DNA of 64,000 nucleotides from Caldora sp965222765. GTDB lineage: Bacteria > Cyanobacteriota > Cyanobacteriia > Cyanobacteriales > Coleofasciculaceae. Below are positions 35,828-43,260 of the stretch, in pieces. The translations under genes and the position numbers were made by a program. Location: positions 1 to 64,000 of the forward strand of contig CBDCVG010000044.1 in NCBI GenBank assembly GCA_965222765.1, given 5' to 3'. Numbering within the stretch: the stretch's first letter is position 1; every line of letters begins with the position of its first letter. The notes under the pieces are model-generated. The model saw nothing but the letters and a program-made list of their open reading frames with translations. It was not told the DNA's origin and searched no databases.

Positions 35828-37189
35828 TTGACTAATCACACTTTCTTGACGGACGAGGAGATTGTAATCTCACAGAACACCAATTCTGGTACTGAACATC
35901 AGTTAACCTATCCCCAACTCATCTTGTGTGCCGTTACTATTGGTCTGGTTGGTGGACTGGTTGCAACGGTCTACTACTTTATCCTAGAAGCTTTAATGCA
36001 TGGCGTCTGGCATACCGTACCTGAGTGGATTAATCCTTATTTCCCGAGTTGGCTTCCTGCCTCTAACTATGTGTGGATGGCAACAACCATAGGCGGATTA
36101 TGCGTCGGGCTGATTTTGTATTTCATGGGACTACCGGGAGAAATGGCTCAAGTAGTTGACAAAATCCATAGTCCAGGGCGTATTGATGTTCGCAAAACAC
36201 CAGCCATGGTGATTGCTTCGCTAGTGGCAATCACTTCAGGAGGAAGTGCTGGACCAGAAGCCCCTTTAGTGCAGGTTAATGGCAGCTTTGGGAGTTGGTT
36301 AGGAGATACCCTCAAACTCAAAACATCTTCAGTACGGGTGCTAACGTTTTGTGGTATGAGTGCAGCACTAGGAGCTTTTTTTGGGGCTCCGATTGGGGCG
36401 GCTCTTTTTGCGTTAGAAATTCCCCATCGGCGCGGACTTGAGTATTACGAAGCAGTGGCTCCAGCAGTCATCTCAGCCATTTTCTCGTTTGCCGTTTTTC
36501 GGATTAGTACTGGCATAACCATTGGTGGGTTTTATCACTTTAAATCCGTCCCTGCTCTAACACCAATGAATTTGTTAGAAGGGTTGATATTAGGAATAAT
36601 TGGTGCGGGAATTGCAGTCTTGTTTATCTATGTGTTTCGGTTTGTTGGTTACCTGCTAGAACCCCTTGAGCACTATCGCATTCTGCTAGCAACCCTCGGT
36701 GGTTTATCCATTGGAGTGATTGCCTTTCTGTTTCCGCAAACACTATTTTTTAGTGAAGAACAGATTCATACCGTTATTGAAACAGGCATGACTCTTGGGG
36801 TGAGTGTGTTGCTTATGATTGCGGTAGCCAAGATGTTTGCGATTAGCTTTACATTGCATTCAGGGTTTCTGGGAGGATTCATCTTTCCTCTGTTTTTTAT
36901 TGGCGCAAATGTCGGATTAGCGATCGCTCTAGCTGTCCCTCAAATTCACCCTACAGTTGGTATGGTATGTCTGATGGCGGCTGTGAACGTGGCGGTTACT
37001 AAAACACCAATTAGCACCAGCATTATTCTGAGTGTGTTGTCAGGTACTTCTATGCTGCCTGTTATTGTCATTGCTAGCTTTACTAGTTTCTTGTTAACGA
37101 GTCAGGTAGTCATGATTCGCACCCAGCGATCGCGCACCAAAACTGTGATTGACTTACCTCGGGAAGGATTAATTGCATCCTCAATGTGA
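35828..37189 (+). CDS. ClC family chloride channel/transporter, atypical selectivity loop
   Basis: A 453-residue membrane protein with about ten hydrophobic segments and the ClC repeat structure. The first selectivity region reads ITSGGSAGPEAPLVQVNGSF (residues 136-155): the GxEGP position of exchangers is S-A-G-P, so the gating glutamate is replaced by Ala, as in a divergent bacterial subgroup. Later motifs include GAFFGAPIGAALFALEIP and SGFLGGFIFPLFFIGANVG. No CBS domains. TTG at 35828 is the only plausible start before the first membrane segment. The TGA stop lies inside a transposon-end-like hairpin at 37186, so the C-terminus may have been altered. It separates dndE from the dnd-associated methyltransferase. 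Confidence 0.85.
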   Translation: MTNHTFLTDEEIVISQNTNSGTEHQLTYPQLILCAVTIGLVGGLVATVYYFILEALMHGVWHTVPEWINPYFPSWLPASNYVWMATTIGGLCVGLILYFMGLPGEMAQVVDKIHSPGRIDVRKTPAMVIASLVAITSGGSAGPEAPLVQVNGSFGSWLGDTLKLKTSSVRVLTFCGMSAALGAFFGAPIGAALFALEIPHRRGLEYYEAVAPAVISAIFSFAVFRISTGITIGGFYHFKSVPALTPMNLLEGLILGIIGAGIAVLFIYVFRFVGYLLEPLEHYRILLATLGGLSIGVIAFLFPQTLFFSEEQIHTVIETGMTLGVSVLLMIAVAKMFAISFTLHSGFLGGFIFPLFFIGANVGLAIALAVPQIHPTVGMVCLMAAVNVAVTKTPISTSIILSVLSGTSMLPVIVIASFTSFLLTSQVVMIRTQRSRTKTVIDLPREGLIASSM

Positions 37190-37227
37190 CATACTCCCGG
37201 CGCTAATCTTATGGATATAGCGCCGGG
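37186..37227 (+). repeat. hairpin resembling an IS200/IS605-type end (copy 2)
   Basis: GTGACATACTCCCGGCGCTA, a 12-nt loop, then TAGCGCCGGG: a perfect 10-bp stem, followed by CTTCTGGCAG. It shares layout and most bases with 2266-2310. It supplies the TGA stop of the ClC gene. Confidence 0.5.
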
Positions 37228-37325
37228 CTTCTGGCAGTTCATGCTTTCTGTAAAGTTTCTTATGATGTAGGTAGCCATCAATTCTCTTTGCCAGGTATAT
37301 TAACTGAAGTATTCTCGCTTCAGTT

Positions 37326-38885
37326 ATGGCTGCTCAACTCCCAGAAGCTACGGAAATAGAGCGTCACAGAGCTGCAATGGTTCGTACCGACATCTCCAAG
37401 CCGGTGCGATTGGCTATAGAAAGCGCCATTTTAAGTGAAGATAACACATTTTTTGACTATGGCTGTGGTCACGGCAGCGATGTTCAGCGCTTGCTCAAAC
37501 GAGGTTATACCAGCGCTGGTTGGGACCCTTTTTACCAGCCAAACAATCCCCTCATCTGTGCAGATATAGTCAATCTAGGCTACATTATCAACGTCATTGA
37601 AGACCAGGCTGAGCGCCGGGAAGCCCTGCTCAAAGCCTGGGAACTCACCCAAAAAGTCCTGATTGTTGCTGCTCAAGTCTTAATTGATGATCGCAATAGC
37701 AGTCAAATTGCTTATGGTGACGGTATTGTTACCCGCCGCAATACCTTTCAGAAATATTACGAACAAGAAGAGCTTAAAGCTTATATTGATCAAGTACTAG
37801 GAGTAGATGCCATTCCCGTTGCTTTGGGTATCTACTTCGTATTTCGAGATGAAGCCCAAGCTGAGAGTTTTCGAGCATCTCGCTTCCATTCCCGCATCAC
37901 CACTCCTAGAATCCGCCTGAGTAGTAAACGGTTTGAGGACTACCAGGAACTCCTCGCCCCTTTAATGGCATTCATTACTGAACGAGGACGCCTTCCCTAC
38001 AAAGGTGAACTATCCCAAGAATCGGAATTGCTGTTGGAATTTGGCAGTTTTCGCCGTAGTTTTCAGGTGATTCTCCAAGTCACTGACCAAGCAGAATGGG
38101 ATGAGATTTCAGATCAACGCCGTCAAGATATCCTGGTATACCTTGCTCTAACTCAATTCAGCCACCGTCCTAAATTATCTAATCTGGATCATACCTTAAA
38201 GAACGATATCAAAGCTCTTTTTGGCAGCTATAAGCAAGCCTGTGTTGCTGCGGACTTAATGTTGGCAAGTGTAGGAAACTCTCAGCTAATTGCCAAGTGT
38301 TGCCAACAGAGTCAGATCGGCAAAATTTTGCCTAGAGCACTCTATGTTCATGTTTCAGCGATAGAAGCTCTGAATCCCTTGCTGAGGCTCTACGAAGGTT
38401 GCGCTAGCCGCACTATTGGTCGGATGGATGGTGCTACTTTAGTTAAATTTCACACCAATCTGCCGAAAATCTCTTACCTGTTCTATCCTCATTTTGACAG
38501 GGAACCCCATCCTGCCTTGCATACTAGTATGCAGATTGACTTGCGGGATTTACAAGTAGTCTATCGAGACTATGACCAATCCCCTAATCCGCCAATACTA
38601 CATCGCAAGGAAACCTTTGTAACTCCAGAATATCCTCTCTATGAGCAGTTTGCTAAACTCACTCGTCAGGAGGAAAACTGGGGGCTACTTGATCAAACTA
38701 GTTCTATTGGTACTCGCCAAGGCTGGCAGAATTGCCTTACAGAACATTGTGCCGAACTCCGAGGTCATCGCCTCTACTGGCAAAAAGATGCTGACCCCTA
38801 TCGTGTTAAAGTATTGCGTGCTGCTCGTAATCGCAGAAGCAAGCAACAAAAGTCATTTAAAACTTCTCATTCCCAATTGAGCTAG
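37326..38885 (+). CDS. DNA phosphorothioation-associated putative methyltransferase
   Basis: A 519-residue protein. The N-terminal part has a SAM-binding motif I (TFFDYGCGHGSDVQRLLKRG, residues about 42-61), then GWDPFYQP and LGYIINVIEDQAERREALLK. The central and C-terminal parts (SFRRSFQVILQVTDQAEWDE; GASRTIGRMDGATLVKFH-like CASRTIGRMDGATLVKFHTN; KISYLFYPHFDREPHP) match the family annotated as dnd-related putative methyltransferases, usually found beside dndBCDE. Here it lies in the same orientation as dndE but separated from it by the ClC gene. The target (DNA, RNA or other) is not established. The basic tail (RNRRSKQQKS) suggests nucleic-acid contact. Together with dndE it marks a dispersed or decayed phosphorothioation locus. 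Confidence 0.8.
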   Translation: MAAQLPEATEIERHRAAMVRTDISKPVRLAIESAILSEDNTFFDYGCGHGSDVQRLLKRGYTSAGWDPFYQPNNPLICADIVNLGYIINVIEDQAERREALLKAWELTQKVLIVAAQVLIDDRNSSQIAYGDGIVTRRNTFQKYYEQEELKAYIDQVLGVDAIPVALGIYFVFRDEAQAESFRASRFHSRITTPRIRLSSKRFEDYQELLAPLMAFITERGRLPYKGELSQESELLLEFGSFRRSFQVILQVTDQAEWDEISDQRRQDILVYLALTQFSHRPKLSNLDHTLKNDIKALFGSYKQACVAADLMLASVGNSQLIAKCCQQSQIGKILPRALYVHVSAIEALNPLLRLYEGCASRTIGRMDGATLVKFHTNLPKISYLFYPHFDREPHPALHTSMQIDLRDLQVVYRDYDQSPNPPILHRKETFVTPEYPLYEQFAKLTRQEENWGLLDQTSSIGTRQGWQNCLTEHCAELRGHRLYWQKDADPYRVKVLRAARNRRSKQQKSFKTSHSQLS

Positions 38886-38929
38886 TAGGGTGGGCAAGGG
38901 CAAACTTTACTCATAGTGCGATCGCAGAT

Positions 38930-39028
38930 ATTGTAGGTCGGGAGGGCTTTCTTGATAACCCAACACCATCTCTACCTCGTATTGCATTGAGAAAGTTGGG
39001 TTTCACTTAGTTTAACCCAACCTACATT
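38930..39028. repeat. foldable GTTGGGTT repeat, copy 2
   Basis: TTGTAGGTCGGG...GATAACCCAACACC and AGTTGGGTTTCACTTAGTTT with AACCCAACCTACA: related in layout to the copies at 11022 and 50033. Lies between the methyltransferase and the xisI fragment. Confidence 0.5.
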
Positions 39029-39034
39029 GTACTT

Positions 39035-39303
39035 TTAACCCACAGCATAGTCACTCATTTCACGCATAAAAGGAGGATGAAAACCGAGCACAATATCTTG
39101 TTTTGGTACACCCAAATCGACTAAATTTGCCGCAATATCATGCTCCGTTGAATTGTAAAAAATCCAGATTTTCTCATTCCGAATATCAATATGCATTACA
39201 CAATGATGCACCCAGTGCTTATGCTGCCAACCCAGATGCACAATTTGATAGTGGTTTCGCTGAGTATCAAAGATAGTCTCAACTTCAATCTCACCATAAG
39301 AGC
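39035..39303 (-). pseudogene. xisI: XisI family protein, 5' end lost at a transposon boundary
   Basis: Reading from about 39303 on the minus strand: SYGEIEVETIFDTQRNHYQI, VHLGWQHKHWVHHCVMHIDI, RNEKIWIFYNSTEHDIAANL, then LGVKQ-type LGVPKQDIVLGFHPPFMRE and YAVG stop. This covers all of XisI except its N-terminal 20-25 residues. Upstream, an in-frame stop and then transposon-end sequence replace the start of the gene. XisI was first described as a factor controlling excision of the fdxN element in Anabaena and is usually paired with xisH, which is absent here. A GTG at 39241 could start a 68-residue product, but this would lack a third of the fold. The family call is confident; function is presumed lost. 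Confidence 0.85.
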
Positions 39304-39382
39304 GTCAACCCGCCGAAAGTACGTTCAGCTAGCGCTGTTCGACTAGTAGGAATCCCCATGCCTTTAGGCTGGGGAGGATGTC
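39302..39382 (+). mobile_element. relic right end of an IS200/IS605-group element
   Basis: CAACCCGCCGAAAGTACGTT is followed by GAATCCCCATGCCTTTAGGC and TGGGGAGGATGTCAA. The terminal hairpin CCCC-ATGCCTTTAGGCT-GGGG and the closing GTCAA match the general form of the TnpB element end at 45641 (hairpin then GCGTCAA). In intact elements this region forms the 3' part of the TnpB guide RNA scaffold. No transposase gene remains; the relic joins the broken xisI to the dnaK promoter region. Confidence 0.6.
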
Positions 39383-39478
39383 AAGATAGAATAGGTTCAG
39401 CATTGTCAGCAATATATAGGATCAAGTAAAGTCGTTAAGCAAGCTGACAGCATTCATCAAGAGGAGATACAAGCACGC

Positions 39479-41491
39479 ATGGGCAAAGTAGTCGGCATTG
39501 ACCTAGGTACAACAAACTCCGTGGTGGCTGTGATGGAGGGTGGCAAGCCGGTGGTAATTGCCAATGCAGAAGGAATGCGGACTACACCTTCAGTGGTTGG
39601 CTTCAGTAAGGATGGGGAACAGGTTGTTGGACAAATGGCACGCCGCCAAGCGGTACTCAATCCCCAGAATACTTTTTCTGGAGTTAAGCGATTCATTGGG
39701 CGAAAATATGCAGAAGTGAGTCCAGAATCTAAACGTATACCCTATACAATTCGCCGTGATGAAGAAGGCAACCTCAGAATTAGATGCCCTCGTTTGAGGA
39801 AGGAATTTGCCCCGGAAGAAATTGCAGCAATGATACTGCGGAAGTTAGCACAAGAAGCCAGTCGGTATCTGGGAGAGGAGGTGACGGGAGCAGTGATTAC
39901 AGTTCCTGCTTATTTCAATGATTCTCAAAGGCAGGCAACGCGGGATGCAGGGCGAATTGCTGGCCTAGAAGTATTGCGGATTCTTAATGAGCCAACGGCA
40001 GCATCTTTAGCCTATGGATTAGAGCAACAACGTAGCCAGACGATTTTAGTATTTGACTTAGGTGGAGGCACATTTGATGTCTCTATTCTCGAAGTTGGGG
40101 ATGGGGTGTTTGAAGTAAAAGCCACTAGTGGTGATACTCAACTAGGAGGCAATGATTTTGATCAGAAAATTGTTAACTGGTTAGCAGAGCAATTCTTAGA
40201 AACAGAAGGGGTGGATCTCAGAAGCGATCGCCAAGCTCTACAACGTTTGACTGAAGCAGCAGAGAAAGCCAAAATAGAGCTTTCAGGGGTAAGTGTTACA
40301 GACATCAATTTACCATTCATTACGGCAACAGAAGATGGTCCTAAGCACCTGGAAACTCGGCTTACTCGCCCTCAGTTTGAAGGTTTGTGTGGTGAGCTGA
40401 TCAACCGCTTGCGCAGACCCCTGAAACGAGCTGTAACAGACGCGGGTATCAGTCCAGTACAAATCGATGAAGTGGTTTTAGTAGGTGGCTCCACACGTAT
40501 TCCTTTAGTACAACAATTAGTACGAAGTCTGATTGACACAGAACCAAATCAGAATGTTAATCCTGATGAAGTAGTAGCAGTAGGAGCAGCAATTCAGGCA
40601 GGAATTCTGACCAGTGAAGTTAAGGATATCCTGTTACTGGATGTGACACCTTTGTCCTTGGGGTTAGAAACCATCGGTGGTGTAATGAAAAAGTTGCTTC
40701 CCCGCAATACCACTATTCCGGTAAGGCGTTCTGATATTTTCTCCACTTCCCAAAATAATCAGACTCTAGTAGAAATTCATATTCTACAGGGGGAACGAGA
40801 AATGGCAGCAGATAATAAATCTTTAGGTCGTTTCAAGCTCACTGGTATTCCTCCAGCACCAAGAGGCGTTCCCCAAGTGCAGGTGTCTTTCGATATAGAT
40901 GCCAATGGCATTTTGCAAGTACTGGCTTTAGATAAGACTACAGGTCGAGAGCAGCGTGTGACAATTCAAGGAGCTTCCAATCTGAGTGAGTCCCAAGTTA
41001 ATCAAATGCTCCGCGAGGCAGAACAATTTTCCCAGCTTGATCGAGAACGCCGAGAACGGGTTGAGAAGCGCAACCGTTCTGAAACTTTGGCTAATGAAGC
41101 ACAACGGCAGCTTAGGGAAGTTGCGCTAGATTTTGGTACCCAGTTCGCTGGTATGCATCGGCGGCGGATTGAAGCCTTAGCAGAAGAACTGCGGGACGCG
41201 ATCGCTCGTAATGATGATCGTGCCATTGATCGGGCAGAATCTGACTTACAAGATGCTCTCTATGAGCTGAAGCGAGAAGTACGCTTACAATACTCAGAAG
41301 AGGAGGATGATGACTTCTTTACCTCAATTCGTCGCACTTTTACTGGAGAGAGTGAACGAGATTTGTACCGTGAACGGGAGAGTCGCCGTGATGCCTATAG
41401 CGTCGGTTCTGGTAGATATGGTGGTCGAGAGCAATGGCGTAATGCTCCCCTAGAAAATGATTGGGATGAAGATGACGATGACTGGTTCTAA
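39479..41491 (+). CDS. dnaK: Hsp70 chaperone DnaK (cyanobacterial DnaK1-like)
   Basis: ATP-dependent Hsp70. 670 residues. Nucleotide-binding domain: VVGIDLGTTNSVVAVMEGG, VITVPAYFNDSQRQATRDAG, LVFDLGGGTFDVSILEVGDG and VVLVGGSTRIPLVQQLV. Substrate-binding domain: DVTPLSLGLETIGGVM and LTGIPPAPRGVPQV. The C-terminal lid is followed by an Arg/Asp-rich tail (YRERESRRDAYSVGSGRYGG; NDWDEDDDDWF). This lacks the EEVD-like or DVIDAE end of the main DnaK2 and recalls DnaK1-type paralogues; that subtype call is tentative. It is followed 130 bp later by a DnaJ-like co-chaperone in the same direction, so the pair is probably functionally coupled. Confidence 0.92.
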   Translation: MGKVVGIDLGTTNSVVAVMEGGKPVVIANAEGMRTTPSVVGFSKDGEQVVGQMARRQAVLNPQNTFSGVKRFIGRKYAEVSPESKRIPYTIRRDEEGNLRIRCPRLRKEFAPEEIAAMILRKLAQEASRYLGEEVTGAVITVPAYFNDSQRQATRDAGRIAGLEVLRILNEPTAASLAYGLEQQRSQTILVFDLGGGTFDVSILEVGDGVFEVKATSGDTQLGGNDFDQKIVNWLAEQFLETEGVDLRSDRQALQRLTEAAEKAKIELSGVSVTDINLPFITATEDGPKHLETRLTRPQFEGLCGELINRLRRPLKRAVTDAGISPVQIDEVVLVGGSTRIPLVQQLVRSLIDTEPNQNVNPDEVVAVGAAIQAGILTSEVKDILLLDVTPLSLGLETIGGVMKKLLPRNTTIPVRRSDIFSTSQNNQTLVEIHILQGEREMAADNKSLGRFKLTGIPPAPRGVPQVQVSFDIDANGILQVLALDKTTGREQRVTIQGASNLSESQVNQMLREAEQFSQLDRERRERVEKRNRSETLANEAQRQLREVALDFGTQFAGMHRRRIEALAEELRDAIARNDDRAIDRAESDLQDALYELKREVRLQYSEEEDDDFFTSIRRTFTGESERDLYRERESRRDAYSVGSGRYGGREQWRNAPLENDWDEDDDDWF

Positions 41492-41555
41492 ATTTGTTGT
41501 TTGTTATTTGTTGCTTTTCCCATGTTAATAGCTAGTGAATATCCCAGTCATCATG

Positions 41556-41612
41556 AGCAATTAGCAATTAACAATTAGCAATTAACAATTAGCAATTAAC
41601 AATTAGCAATGA
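41556..41612. repeat. STRR, heptamer CAATTAG/CAATTAA
   Basis: About seven copies of (CAATTAR), ending roughly 14 bp before the dnaJ-like start codon (spacer GATTAATTTTT). On the other side of the gap, next to dnaK, GTTGTTTGTTATTTGTTGC is the opposite-strand type. Confidence 0.75.
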
Positions 41613-41621
41613 TTAATTTTT

Positions 41622-42650
41622 ATGCAAAACTTTCGGGACTACTATGAAATTTTAGGCTTACCTCCAGAGGCTTCTAGCGAGGAGATTAAGAAGGTTTTTC
41701 GGCGTCTAGCTCGACGGTATCACCCTGATTTGAATCCGGGAGATAAAGCAGCAGAAGAAAGGTTTAAAGATATTGGTGAAGCTTATGAAGTACTCTCGGA
41801 TCCTAATAAGCGATCGCAATATGACCAGTATAGCCGCTTCTGGAAGAAACAAAAGTTCAATAGAAAATCACCAAAAGTCTCTACCTTTAGAACTTCAAGC
41901 AATCGTAATGGTACTAGCCGTAGTTCCACTCAAGAAGTTGATTTCAGTCAATTTGGGGACTTTAATAGCTTTGTTGATCAACTACTCAATCGAGGTACTG
42001 TAAGAAGATCTACACCTAAAGCCCCTGGAGGTTCTAGTGTTCGGGTGAACCCATCTACTACCATCCGACCAGGAACTACCAGAACAGCATATACCGTTAA
42101 TACTCGCGATAGTGCGGTGGAACGGAACAAAGCACTTCGCCGCAAAGATATTGAAGCAAGACTAACTCTCCCTTTGGAAAAAGCCTATGAAGGAGGACGA
42201 GAGCGGATTCGTCTGGAAGATGGTCGTTCCTTAGAAGTTGAATTACCTGCTGGCATGGTAACAGGTCAGCGCATACGGCTTAAAGGTCAGGGAATTGGTG
42301 GTGGTAACCTCTTCTTAAAAATTACAGTAGCTTCTCATCCCTTCTTTCAAATAGAAGGTTCCGATATTTTTTGTCAGTTGCCAGTGACTCCTGCAGAAGC
42401 AGTGCTTGGAGGACAAATAGAAGTACCGACTCTAGATGGCAGAGTAAAAATGACTGTTCCCAGTGGTCTTAGATCAGGTCAAAGATTGCGCCTTGCAGGA
42501 AAAGGCTATCCTAATAATGAGGTTAGAGGCGATCAGTTAGTAGAAATTCAAATTATTGTTCCCCCAAATCCCACTCCGGAAGCACGAGAACTCTACGAAA
42601 AGCTACGGAAAATTGAGAATTTTAATCCTCGTAAAGATTTGCCAGTTTAG
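41622..42650 (+). CDS. dnaJ: DnaJ-like co-chaperone (type II, CbpA-like)
   Basis: A 342-residue protein. The J domain occupies residues 5-70 (FRDYYEILGLPPEASSEEIK) with HPD at 34-36, the motif that stimulates DnaK ATPase. A Ser/Thr/Arg-rich linker replaces the Gly/Phe region and there is no CxxCxGxG zinc finger, so it is a type II protein. Two C-terminal substrate-binding beta-sandwich domains follow (RLTLPLEKAYEGGRERIRLE-like; LPAGMVTGQRIRLKGQGIGG; VPSGLRSGQRLRLAGKGYPN). It lies after dnaK and is probably that protein's partner. Heptamer repeats sit in front of the ATG. Confidence 0.92.
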   Translation: MQNFRDYYEILGLPPEASSEEIKKVFRRLARRYHPDLNPGDKAAEERFKDIGEAYEVLSDPNKRSQYDQYSRFWKKQKFNRKSPKVSTFRTSSNRNGTSRSSTQEVDFSQFGDFNSFVDQLLNRGTVRRSTPKAPGGSSVRVNPSTTIRPGTTRTAYTVNTRDSAVERNKALRRKDIEARLTLPLEKAYEGGRERIRLEDGRSLEVELPAGMVTGQRIRLKGQGIGGGNLFLKITVASHPFFQIEGSDIFCQLPVTPAEAVLGGQIEVPTLDGRVKMTVPSGLRSGQRLRLAGKGYPNNEVRGDQLVEIQIIVPPNPTPEARELYEKLRKIENFNPRKDLPV

Positions 42651-42654
42651 CTTA

Positions 42655-42775
42655 ATAGCGAGAAGCCCCGCTCAATACCCGTAAGGGTTGGAGACGGGAT
42701 GAATCTCTGTCTACGTTTCCCTTTTTTACCAAAATAATGGGTTTAAAGCCCCGTCCTTCTAGGGCGGCTTTTATT
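42655..42775 (+). terminator. hairpins after dnaJ; probable terminator plus IS-end-like sequence
   Basis: AGAAGCCCCGCT...ACCCGTAAGGGTTGGAGACGG is a small hairpin cluster. At 42746-42770, AAGCCCCGTCCTTCTAGGGC plus GGCTT forms a stem followed by TTATTTTATTTTA, as in a Rho-independent terminator. AAGCCCCGTCC-type hairpins are also common at ends of cyanobacterial TnpB elements, so this may be a relic now serving as terminator. Confidence 0.5.
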
Positions 42776-42929
42776 TTATTTTAATATTTTATCTGCCCTA
42801 AAATTACGATTGATTTATTCAGCAAACCCTATTTATGCCCACCTACTTAGCTTTGATTTTGTGTCGTTAGACCAAATCAAAGCTATACTATTAATGGTAG
42901 TAGCCTACTGTTCAAGGGGCTAGATACAA

Positions 42930-43002
42930 GGGCGCGTAGCTCAGTGGATAGAGCATCAGATTCCGGTTCTGAGGGTCGGGGGTTCAAATCCCTCCGCGCT
43001 CG
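42930..43002 (+). tRNA. trnR-CCG: tRNA-Arg (anticodon CCG)
   Basis: A 73-nt cloverleaf without CCA. Acceptor GGGCGCG pairs with CGCGCTC (one G-U), discriminator G. D arm GCTCAGTGGATAGAGC; anticodon stem TCAGA/TCTGA with loop TTCCGGT, giving anticodon CCG at 34-36, which reads CGG (Arg). Variable loop GGGTC; T arm GGGGGTTCAAATCCCTC. All stems pair. No intron and no sign of integration next to it. Confidence 0.95.
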
Positions 43003-43045
43003 TTGATATGTCGATTGCTAAAAAATATAAGGTAATGCTGTTAGT

Positions 43046-43069
43046 GCAAGGTAAATGCGTCTAAGCTTA
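43046..43069 (+). repeat. solo copy of the 24-bp terminal repeat of the 35.5-kb element
   Basis: GCAAGGTAAATGCGTCTAAG plus CTTA is identical over 24 bases to 35611-35634. The hairpin and left arm are not present here. Confidence 0.7.
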
Positions 43070-43260
43070 CCTTGGCGGTTTCTGGTGGAATTGCCCATTA
43101 CCCTAACACTCTTTACATGTTGGCTCCTGAGGAATAACCTCAAATGCTAACTTTGCGATCGCAGCTAAACCCTTATTGTTGACAAAATTTTACCGGTGAC
43201 TGTAGGGCTGTACAGCATACGCCCAATACAATATATATAAAAGCGAAACCTGTAACTGAC

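Noticed and set aside
42930..43002. tRNA-Arg considered as an integration site of an island
   Set aside because: No integrase gene and no direct repeat of the tRNA 3' end was found in the window.
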